From positions 434,001 through 498,000 of the forward strand of contig NZ_WKJL01000001.1 of the NCBI RefSeq assembly GCF_009674565.1: a stretch of 64,000 nt of DNA. The letters are read 5' to 3'. Positions 1 through 7,626 of this stretch are shown piece by piece. The stretch is from Duganella aquatilis. Its GTDB lineage: Bacteria; Pseudomonadota; Gammaproteobacteria; Burkholderiales; Burkholderiaceae_D. The notes beneath the pieces were generated by a model. That model was not told where the DNA came from. It saw nothing but the letters and a program-made list of their open reading frames with translations, and made no database searches. The position numbers were made by a program, and so were the translations under genes. Numbering within the stretch: position 1 is the stretch's first letter; each line of letters starts with the position of its first letter.

Positions 1-319
1 TGATGACCTTGTCGAATTTATCGAGCAGATCCTTGTTGGCGGCCCGCAGCGCGTTCATCGCCGCCGTCTCGCGCTGCACCGCCTCCGGGCCGGCGACAAT
101 CGCGGCATTGCGCATGTGCTTGTGGATGACGGCGACGTTGTATTTCACCGTCGTGGCCAGTTCGATCTTGTAGTAGCGGTCATCGAGCATATTCCGCATG
201 CGTTGCTCCGCCATCTCCATGCGCTCCATGGCCACGGCCACGACCAGCAGCAACAGCACCACCACCAAGCCGAACGCCAGGCCGAGCCTGGCGCCAATTT
301 TCAGGTTTGCGAAGTTCAT
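1..319 (-). CDS. Methyl-accepting chemotaxis protein, N-terminal part (runs off the left edge)
   Basis: The minus-strand frame opens with a short cytoplasmic leader (MNFANLKIGARLGLAFG), then a hydrophobic segment at about residues 15-30, then a charged helical stretch with the conserved periplasmic DDRYYKIE and VIHKHMRNA patterns. This is the usual start of a four-helix-bundle (4HB_MCP) chemoreceptor, which senses ligands in the periplasm and signals to CheA through a cytoplasmic coiled coil. Only about 106 residues are inside the window, so the HAMP and signalling domains are not seen. The assignment rests on the N-terminal pattern alone. A sensor kinase with the same input domain is the main alternative. 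Confidence 0.75.
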   Translation of the reverse strand, partial: MNFANLKIGARLGLAFGLVVVLLLLVVAVAMERMEMAEQRMRNMLDDRYYKIELATTVKYNVAVIHKHMRNAAIVAGPEAVQRETAAMNALRAANKDLLDKFDKVI

Positions 320-509
320 GAGGTTCCCTTTGACGGCGTGGCGGAGGAGAACGAGGTGAAACTTGTGGAATGCCTTACAGAAAATATACTGGAGTTTCGG
401 CTAAAAATCGACCAAGACTCATGCCTCTTGAAACTTTGCCATGACTGTTGTAGCAATTTCAGCCGGCAAGCTGCGCCGGCCGCGTTGCACGGCCGGCGCA
501 ATCCAGTCG

Positions 510-1616
510 CTAGTACAGCACTACCGAGCGGATCGATTCGCCGCTCTTCATCAGATCGAAACCTTCGTTGATGCGTTCCAGCGGCAGACGGTGGGTGATC
601 AGGTCGTCGATATTCAGCTTGCCTTCCATGTACCAGTCGACGATCTTCGGCACGTCGGTACGGCCGCGCGCGCCGCCGAAGGCCGAGCCTTTCCACTCGC
701 GGCCCGTCACCAGCTGGAACGGACGGGTGGAAATTTCCTGGCCCGCCGCCGCCACGCCGATGATGAACGACTGGCCCCAGCCTTTGTGCGTGCATTCCAG
801 CGCCTGGCGCATCAGCGTGGTGTTGCCGACGCATTCAAAACTGTAGTCGGCGCCGCCGTCGGTCAGCTGGACGATCTGGTCGACCACGTTGTCCACCTGG
901 TTCGGATTGATGAAGTGGGTCATGCCAAATTTGCGCGCCATCTCTTCGCGCGCCGGGTTGATGTCGACGCCGATGATCTTGTCCGCGCCCACCATTTTGG
1001 CCGCCTGGATCACGTTCAGGCCGATGCCGCCGAGGCCGAACACCACCACGTTGGCGCCAGCCTCCACCTTGGCCGAGAACAGCACCGCGCCGACGCCGGT
1101 GGTGACGCCGCAACCGATGTAGCAGACCTTGTCGAATGGCGCGTCCTCGCGGATCTTGGCCAGCGCAATCTCCGGCACCACGATGTAGTTCGAGAAGGTG
1201 GAAGTGCCCATGTAGTGGAACAGCGGCTTGCCGTCCAGCGAGAAGCGGCTGGTGGCGTCCGGCATCAGGCCGCGGCCCTGGGTCGAGCGGATCGCCTGGC
1301 ACAGGTTGGTCTTGCGCGACAGGCAGAATTTGCACTGGCGGCATTCCGGCGTGTACAGCGGAATGACGTGGTCGTCCTTCTTCAGCGTGGTGACGCCCGG
1401 TCCCACGTCCACCACCACGCCCGCGCCTTCGTGGCCCAGGATGGCCGGGAACAGGCCTTCCGGATCGGCGCCGGACAGGGTGTAGTAATCGGTGTGGCAG
1501 ATGCCGGTGGCTTTCAGCTCAACCAGCACTTCGCCGGCGCGCGGGCCTTGCAGGTCGACTTCTTCAATGGTCAGCGGCGCTCCGGCGCGCCATGCAACGG
1601 CTGCTTTGGTTTTCAT
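510..1616 (-). CDS. frmA: S-(hydroxymethyl)glutathione dehydrogenase / class III alcohol dehydrogenase
   Basis: A 368-residue zinc-dependent medium-chain dehydrogenase, the usual length for the class III family. It oxidises S-hydroxymethylglutathione, formed from formaldehyde and glutathione, to S-formylglutathione in the cytoplasm. Visible residues are the catalytic-zinc ligand Cys40, the GHE at 61-63, the structural-zinc cysteines at 92, 95, 98 and 106, and a GLGGIGLN nucleotide-binding turn. An upstream in-frame extension exists, but the start at 1616 is preferred because it gives the canonical MKTKAAVAW N-terminus with a GAGAG ribosome site before it. It is divergent from the GlxA-type regulator at 1756, which may control it. 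No S-formylglutathione hydrolase gene follows in the window. Confidence 0.95.
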   Translation of the reverse strand: MKTKAAVAWRAGAPLTIEEVDLQGPRAGEVLVELKATGICHTDYYTLSGADPEGLFPAILGHEGAGVVVDVGPGVTTLKKDDHVIPLYTPECRQCKFCLSRKTNLCQAIRSTQGRGLMPDATSRFSLDGKPLFHYMGTSTFSNYIVVPEIALAKIREDAPFDKVCYIGCGVTTGVGAVLFSAKVEAGANVVVFGLGGIGLNVIQAAKMVGADKIIGVDINPAREEMARKFGMTHFINPNQVDNVVDQIVQLTDGGADYSFECVGNTTLMRQALECTHKGWGQSFIIGVAAAGQEISTRPFQLVTGREWKGSAFGGARGRTDVPKIVDWYMEGKLNIDDLITHRLPLERINEGFDLMKSGESIRSVVLY

Positions 1617-1755
1617 GAATCTACTCTCATAGGGTTGGGAATCTGGCGGGAGGATTGTGCCGGCCGCCATGCCGCAAGAACAGGCAGGCGCATGAAAATG
1701 GCAGGAATTGGTGCAATAATGACCGGATTTTCCATGCTGCCTCCCGCAACAATTT

Positions 1756-2778
1756 ATGAATGACTCCTCAACGAAGCCGGCGATCACGGTTGCGATTACC
1801 GTGGATATCGTGGTCTATCCCGGCTTTAAGGCGATGGAAGCGATCGGCCCGATGTCGGTGTTTGAATACGCCAACCTGCATTTGCAGCGGCGCGGCAAGG
1901 GCCCTGGCTACGATGTCCGCATCGCCTCGTGCCAGTCCGGCCCGGTGCGCTCCGATACCCTAATGTCGCTCGACGCCACCAAAACGCTCAGTCCGCTGGC
2001 CTTGCCGGACAACGCCATCATCGTCGGCTCGCGCCACATCCAGGATGCGCTGGTCGACAGCGCCGCCATCACCGACTGGATCGCCGCCGTCGCGCCGCGC
2101 ATCCAGCGCCTGACGGCCCTGTGCTCGGGCGCCTTCTTCCTCGCCGCCGCCGGCGTCCTGAACGGCAGGCGCGCCACCACTCACTGGAGCGTGGCCGAGC
2201 GGCTGAAGGCCGAATATCCGGCGATCGAAGTCGACGCCGACGCCATCTTCATCCGCTCCGACAACGTCTGGACCTCGGCCGGCGTCACCGCCGGCATCGA
2301 CCTTGCGCTGGCGCTGGTGGAGGAAGACTACGGCCGCGACCTGGCGCTGGAAGTGGCGACCGAGATGGTGGTGTACCTGAAGCGGCCCGGCGGCCAGTCG
2401 CAGTTCAGTTCGCATTTGCTGAGCGAACGCACCACGCGGCCCAACATCCGCGCGCTGCAGAACTGGATACTGGATAACCTGCACGAGCGCCTGTCGGTTG
2501 CGCAACTGGCGCAGAAAGCCATGATGAGCGAGCGCCATTTCGCCCGCGTCTTCCAGCAGGAAGTCGGCCTCAGCACGCAGGAATTCATCGAGATGTGCCG
2601 CTTCGAGCGCGCCACGCAGCTGCTGGCCGAACTGGCGCTGCCGTTGAAGGCCGTCGCCGCGCGCGCCTGTTTCAGCGACGAGGCCCACATGCGCCGCGTG
2701 TTCATGAAAAAGCTCGGCATCACGCCCAAGGTCTACCGCGAGCGCTTCGCCACCACCGGCATCGATGCGCTTTTATGA
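1756..2778 (+). CDS. GlxA-family transcriptional regulator (DJ-1/PfpI-like domain plus AraC HTH)
   Basis: A 340-residue regulator with an N-terminal class I glutamine-amidotransferase-like (DJ-1/PfpI) domain at about 13-190, containing the nucleophile-elbow-like LCSGAFFLAAAG. The C-terminal AraC-type domain at about 225-330 carries two helix-turn-helices (LSVAQLAQKAMMSERHFARVF and LKAVAARACFSDEAHMRRVF). This architecture is typical of GlxA-like regulators of small-molecule catabolism. The N-terminal domain is usually a sensor and not an enzyme. It is divergent from frmA with about 140 bp between starts, so the shared region probably holds both promoters. The ligand cannot be deduced from sequence. 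Confidence 0.88.
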   Translation: MNDSSTKPAITVAITVDIVVYPGFKAMEAIGPMSVFEYANLHLQRRGKGPGYDVRIASCQSGPVRSDTLMSLDATKTLSPLALPDNAIIVGSRHIQDALVDSAAITDWIAAVAPRIQRLTALCSGAFFLAAAGVLNGRRATTHWSVAERLKAEYPAIEVDADAIFIRSDNVWTSAGVTAGIDLALALVEEDYGRDLALEVATEMVVYLKRPGGQSQFSSHLLSERTTRPNIRALQNWILDNLHERLSVAQLAQKAMMSERHFARVFQQEVGLSTQEFIEMCRFERATQLLAELALPLKAVAARACFSDEAHMRRVFMKKLGITPKVYRERFATTGIDALL

Positions 2779-2842
2779 GCGCTAGCGTACAGTAGCTGGG
2801 CCAGGCAGGGGTTATCTTCCGGCTAACTGGAAGGAGATCATC

Positions 2843-5209
2843 ATGATCCTATGGATAGCCTTGGCCTTGCTGGCCGCAATAATTGTCGTGTTCGCCTATG
2901 CGCCGCTGCGCCGCAGCCTGATCACGCCCCGCATCTACGCGCTGTTCAAGCGCATCCTGCCGCCGATGTCCGACACCGAGCGCGATGCGCTGGAAGCCGG
3001 CACCACCTGGTGGGACGCCGACCTGTTCTCCGGCCGCCCGGACTGGAACAAGTTCATGCAGATCCGCCGGCCGGGGCTCACCGCCGAGGAACAGTCCTTC
3101 CTGGACAACGAAGTGCGCCAGCTGTGCGAGATGGTCGACGACTGGGAAGCCACGCAAGTGTGGCAGGGCCTGCCGGCCGCCGCCTGGCAGTTCGCCCGCG
3201 ACAAGGGCTTCCTCGGCATGATCATTCCCAAGATGTACGGCGGCAAGGCCTTCTCCGCCTATATGCACTCGCAGGTGGTGATGCAGCTGTCGACGCGCTG
3301 CTCGGCGCTGGCGGTGCAGGTGATGGTGCCCAATTCGCTGGGCCCGGCCGAACTGCTGCTGCATTACGGCACCGATCAACAGAAAGATTATTACCTGCCG
3401 CGCCTGGCCAAGGGCGAGGAAATCCCCTGCTTCGCGCTGACCAGCCCGTATGCCGGCTCGGACGCCGCCGCCATCCCGGACACCGGCGTGGTCTGCATGG
3501 GCCAGCACGAGGGCCGCGAGACGCTGGGCTTGCGCATCACCTGGAACAAGCGCTACATCACGCTGGGCCCGATCGCCACCCTGCTGGGCCTGGCTTTCCG
3601 CGTCACCGACCCGGACGGTTTGCTGCCGCCGGACGCCACGCCCGGCATCACCTGCGCGCTGATTCCGACCAACCATCCGGGCGTGGTGATCGGCCGCCGC
3701 CACTGGCCGCTGAACGCCGTGTTCCAGAACGGCCCGACCAGCGGCAAGGACGTGTTCATCCCGATGGAATGGATCATCGGCGGCCCTCGGCAGATCGGCA
3801 AAGGCTGGCGCATGCTGATGGAATGCCTGGCGGCCGGGCGCGCGATCTCGCTGCCGTCGGCCAGCGTTGGCACCGCCAAGCTGGCGGTGCGCGGCACCAG
3901 CGCCTATTGCGCGATCCGCCGCCAGTTCAACACCGCCATCGGCAAGTTCGAGGGCGTGCAGGAAGCGCTGGCGCGCATGGGCGCCAACCTGTACATGATG
4001 GATGCGGCGCGCAGGCTGTCCGCGCTGGCCGTGGACCTGGGCGAGAAGCCGGCGGTGATTTCCGCCATCGCCAAATACCACGTGACCGAGCGCGGCCGCG
4101 CGGTGGTCAATGACGGCATGGATATTCTGGGCGGCAAAGGCATTTGCATGGGACCGTCCAACTTCCTGGCGCGCGCCTACCAGCAGATTCCGATCGCCAT
4201 CACGGTGGAAGGCGCCAACATCCTGACGCGCTGCCTGATCATCTTCGGCCAGGGCGCGATTCGCGCCCATCCCTACGTGCTGAAGGAAATGCGCTCGACC
4301 GCCGATGCCGACCAGCGCAAGGGGCTGGTGGACTTCGACGCCGCCTTCTTCGGCCACATGCGCTTTACCTTCGCCAACGCCTGCCGTTCGCTGTGGTACA
4401 GCCTGACCGGCGGCCTCACCGCGCCGGTGCCGGAGCGCACTGCCGAAGACATGGCGCCGTACTACCGCGCAGTGGGCCGGCTGTCGACCGTGTTTGCGCT
4501 GATGACCGATCTGTCGATGTTCACGCTGGGCGGCGACCTGAAGCGCCGCGAACGCATTTCGTCCCGCCTCGGCGATGCGCTGTCGATGATGTACCTGATC
4601 AGCGCGACGCTGAAACGCTACGAGGACGAGGGCCGCCACGAGGAAGACGCGCCCTACGTCCACTGGTCGGTGCAGGATGCGCTGCACAAGGCGCAAACCG
4701 CGCTGGACGGCGTGCTGGACAACTTCCCGAGCCGCCCTGCCGCCTGGCTGGCGCGCCTGCTGGCGTTCCCGTTCGGCCTGCCGTATGCGCCGCCGTCGGA
4801 CAAGGTCGGCGCGCAGGTCGCGGTCGCCATGCAAACCCACGGCGCCGCCCGCGAGCGTCTGCTGGCCGACAGCTTCCTGGCCGACGACCTGCGCGATCCG
4901 GTGGCCTGTGGCGAACTGGCCTTCGGTCTGCTGAACATGGTGGAAGGCATCGAGCACCGCCTCAAGCCGTCCATCAAATCCGGCGAGCTGGCGCCGATTC
5001 CGCAGAGTCTGCCCGAGATGGAACACTGGATCGCGCGCGCCGCCGCGCAAGGCCTGATGACGCCGGAAGAACGCCGCGCCATGTCGGATTTCGCCCGCTA
5101 CACCGACCTGTCGGTGCACGTTGACGACTTCCCGCAGGATCTGAACGCCGCGCTGGATGCCGACAAGCGCCGCCGCATGGCGTCCCGGTCGCAAGCAGTC
5201 GAAGCCTGA
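2843..5209 (+). CDS. fadE: Acyl-CoA dehydrogenase FadE
   Basis: 788 residues, close to the enterobacterial FadE length (about 814) and far longer than ordinary acyl-CoA dehydrogenases. It catalyses the first, FAD-dependent step of fatty-acid beta-oxidation. The first 20 residues form a hydrophobic membrane anchor, then come acyl-CoA dehydrogenase N, middle and C domains (middle-domain motif FALTSPYAGSDAAA; helical domain with GGKGICMGPSN), and then a DUF1974-type C-terminal extension from about 500. The start is fixed by the strong ribosome site AAGGAG just before 2843. It stands alone and ends in a strong terminator, so it is probably monocistronic. Confidence 0.95.
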   Translation: MILWIALALLAAIIVVFAYAPLRRSLITPRIYALFKRILPPMSDTERDALEAGTTWWDADLFSGRPDWNKFMQIRRPGLTAEEQSFLDNEVRQLCEMVDDWEATQVWQGLPAAAWQFARDKGFLGMIIPKMYGGKAFSAYMHSQVVMQLSTRCSALAVQVMVPNSLGPAELLLHYGTDQQKDYYLPRLAKGEEIPCFALTSPYAGSDAAAIPDTGVVCMGQHEGRETLGLRITWNKRYITLGPIATLLGLAFRVTDPDGLLPPDATPGITCALIPTNHPGVVIGRRHWPLNAVFQNGPTSGKDVFIPMEWIIGGPRQIGKGWRMLMECLAAGRAISLPSASVGTAKLAVRGTSAYCAIRRQFNTAIGKFEGVQEALARMGANLYMMDAARRLSALAVDLGEKPAVISAIAKYHVTERGRAVVNDGMDILGGKGICMGPSNFLARAYQQIPIAITVEGANILTRCLIIFGQGAIRAHPYVLKEMRSTADADQRKGLVDFDAAFFGHMRFTFANACRSLWYSLTGGLTAPVPERTAEDMAPYYRAVGRLSTVFALMTDLSMFTLGGDLKRRERISSRLGDALSMMYLISATLKRYEDEGRHEEDAPYVHWSVQDALHKAQTALDGVLDNFPSRPAAWLARLLAFPFGLPYAPPSDKVGAQVAVAMQTHGAARERLLADSFLADDLRDPVACGELAFGLLNMVEGIEHRLKPSIKSGELAPIPQSLPEMEHWIARAAAQGLMTPEERRAMSDFARYTDLSVHVDDFPQDLNAALDADKRRRMASRSQAVEA

Positions 5210-5238
5210 TTCCAGCCTCCCGTAACGCCCCTGTCCGC

Positions 5239-5280
5239 CTGGCCACGCGCTGCCTCACAGCGCGTGGCCAGGGTGTTTTT
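5239..5280 (+). terminator. Rho-independent terminator after fadE
   Basis: A perfect 14-bp stem (5239-5252 with 5258-5271), a 5-base loop CCTCA, and then GGTGTTTTT. It separates fadE from the polysaccharide operon. Confidence 0.9.
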
Positions 5281-5415
5281 GCGTCCGTTCCCAGTGAAGC
5301 AAGCTCGGCACTATTGCTGTTTTCATAATGTAAATCATCATTGCGAGAATTCAAATAGAATGGCAAAAAACATATCTTAATTAATTTAATAACAATGATA
5401 TTTTCGGATCAAAAT

Positions 5416-7620
5416 ATGCCACTCGCCAAACTGTCGCTCCACTCCTCCGCGCGCACGCTCGGCCTGGGCGTTGCCCTGACCCTCTTGATGGGCTCGGTCC
5501 AAGCCGCCAGTGCGCCTAGCCAGCAATTCCAGCAATGGTCTGGCGAACGCTGGGTGACACGCAGCGTCAGCCTCGTTGAACTGGGCCTGACCACGCCTGC
5601 CGTGCTCGACAACAGCAACGGCCAGCGCGAGTTCTACCTGCCGGTGCCGGCCGACGTGCGGCTGAGCGAAGCCGCCCTGCAGCTGAACGGCCGCTATTTG
5701 CGCGCGGACGGCGGCCGCACCACGGTCACGGTGTCGATCGACGGCTATCCGGTGGCGGCGCGCCGCCTGAACGACGATCAGGGTGACGCCAGCCAGAGCA
5801 TTCCGGTGGACGGCGTCGCGCGCGCCGGCGGTTTCGTACGGGTCGGCATCAACTGGTCCTCGGTGCTGTCGGACATGGTCTGTACCGACCAGCGCGCACC
5901 CGGCAATTCGCTGAAGATCGACCCGAGCACCCGCTTCAGCTACAAATACGAACGCGCCGCCATCACCACCGTGGTCGGCGCCTGGAACGCATTGCCGCTG
6001 CGCCCGGTCATGCTGGTGGCCGGCGCCGGCATGACGGCCCAGGCCTACGACACCGCATGGCGCACCGGCGTGGCGATCGAACGCGCCGGCCGGCACGCCA
6101 CCGTTCTCAGCCTGCCGCAAGTCGGCGCGACCATCGACCTGTCGCACGCCGAGGTGCCCGCGACCTTGCGCACCGTGCCGGCCTTCGCCGCGCTGGCCGA
6201 GCATAATCCGCGCCACGTGCTGAAGGATGCCGCCCAGCTGGGCGCCCTGCTGCTGCTCGGCGAGCACGGCCCCCTGCATGCCGACCTGGTGATCACCGAT
6301 CCGGCCTTGCTGACGGCGGTACGTACGGCGCTGGATGCGCTGGGCGCGCAGGTGGCCGGCGCCGCGCCGGACGCCGTTGCCGCCTACAATACCCTGGTGG
6401 CGGCCAACTTCAGCGTGCTGACCACGGCCAGTCCCGACAATCTGCGGCTGGCGCAGTTCGGCGGCTTGCCGACGATCGCCGTGCCGTCCAGCAGCGTCGC
6501 CAAGACCGCGACACTGCTGGGCACGCTGTGGAAGCCGACCGCGCAGGGACAAAACATCACCACCACCACGGTGCAGTCGCCGCGGCTTGACGGCGACATC
6601 CTGCCGCTCAGCCGTTTCGGCGCCATCACCGGCAGTTTCGACGTGCTGGGCCGCTCGGAACGCAGCGTCGTGGTCGACCTCGGCGCGGTGGGCGCGGACG
6701 GCCGCCTGCCGGACCGCCTGACGGTCGATGTCTCGGCCGCCCCCAGCATCAACGGCGAAGCGCCGATCGTGTCGCTGTTCGTCAACAACTACCTGCTGGG
6801 CGCGGAAAAAGTGACGGCGAACGGCACGCCGCAGCGTCTCGACGTGGCGATCCCGCGCTACGCGCTGACTGCCCGCAACGAAGTGCGCGTCGCCTTCCTG
6901 CGCCAGCCGACCCAGGTGCGCTGCCACGATACGCCAATGGCCTACCCAGTCGCCATCCTGCCGGGCAGCCAGCTGCATTTCGCCAAGGCGGACGGCGGCA
7001 ACGATTTCGTCGGCATGGCCGGCAAGTTCGCCGACGGCGCCAGCCTGATGCTGCCGGACAGCTGGCTGGCGCAGCCGGCCACCAGCCTGCCGCTGGTGAT
7101 CCGCATGGCGGACGCCGCCGGCCTGTCGGTCGAAAAATCCACCTTGCAGCTGGTGCCGCAGGGCCAGGCGGCCAAGCCGGACGCCGCCTTCCTGGCGCTG
7201 GACGTGGCGCCGGCCGGCTACAGCCCCGGCAGCGCGCCGCGCTCGGGCCGGCTGGTGCTGCGCGGGCACGTGCAGAGCGCGCAGCTGGACATCAGCGGCG
7301 TCGACCACCTGGCCACCGCTGAACTGATACGGACCGGCGGCCAGCAGGGCATCGTGTTCCAGAACATCGGCAAGCAGTCGCCGCTGTTGGCGACGGCGTT
7401 CCGCCTCGGCCGCGGCAACCTGGCGGTGTTCAACGACACCGGCCCCGTGCTGCAGCTGGAATCGGAAGAAATGAACGGCACCGCGCCGGGCCGTTCCAGC
7501 GGCCGCTGGGAGCTCGGCATGCTGATCTGGGTGTCGCTGGGCGTGCTGTTCGTGCTGCTGCTGATCGCCGCGCGCATCGCCAACGTACGCCGCCGCAAGG
7601 CGCAGTCCCGCCAAGGGTAA
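5416..7620 (+). CDS. BcsB-like periplasmic polysaccharide-synthase partner
   Basis: About 734 residues with an N-terminal signal peptide (hydrophobic core GVALTLLMG, cleavage near VQAASA), a long beta-rich periplasmic region and one C-terminal membrane helix (LIWVSLGVLFVLLLIAAR) followed by a basic tail. This layout and the repeated jelly-roll/flavodoxin-like pattern match the BcsB family, whose cellulose-system members hold the membrane synthase and guide the nascent chain through the periplasm. Here the partner would be the NfrB-like enzyme 6 bp downstream, not a BcsA. The start is uncertain: 5395 is an in-frame ATG with no ribosome site, while 5416 follows CGGAT and gives a better signal peptide. 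The region before it is AT-rich and likely holds the operon promoter. Confidence 0.8.
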   Translation: MPLAKLSLHSSARTLGLGVALTLLMGSVQAASAPSQQFQQWSGERWVTRSVSLVELGLTTPAVLDNSNGQREFYLPVPADVRLSEAALQLNGRYLRADGGRTTVTVSIDGYPVAARRLNDDQGDASQSIPVDGVARAGGFVRVGINWSSVLSDMVCTDQRAPGNSLKIDPSTRFSYKYERAAITTVVGAWNALPLRPVMLVAGAGMTAQAYDTAWRTGVAIERAGRHATVLSLPQVGATIDLSHAEVPATLRTVPAFAALAEHNPRHVLKDAAQLGALLLLGEHGPLHADLVITDPALLTAVRTALDALGAQVAGAAPDAVAAYNTLVAANFSVLTTASPDNLRLAQFGGLPTIAVPSSSVAKTATLLGTLWKPTAQGQNITTTTVQSPRLDGDILPLSRFGAITGSFDVLGRSERSVVVDLGAVGADGRLPDRLTVDVSAAPSINGEAPIVSLFVNNYLLGAEKVTANGTPQRLDVAIPRYALTARNEVRVAFLRQPTQVRCHDTPMAYPVAILPGSQLHFAKADGGNDFVGMAGKFADGASLMLPDSWLAQPATSLPLVIRMADAAGLSVEKSTLQLVPQGQAAKPDAAFLALDVAPAGYSPGSAPRSGRLVLRGHVQSAQLDISGVDHLATAELIRTGGQQGIVFQNIGKQSPLLATAFRLGRGNLAVFNDTGPVLQLESEEMNGTAPGRSSGRWELGMLIWVSLGVLFVLLLIAARIANVRRRKAQSRQG

Positions 7621-7626
7621 GCGTCC

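Noticed and set aside
2849..5194. A 781-codon minus-strand frame opposite fadE
   Set aside because: Antisense shadow of fadE; composition dominated by Arg, His, Gln and Gly with no recognisable motif.
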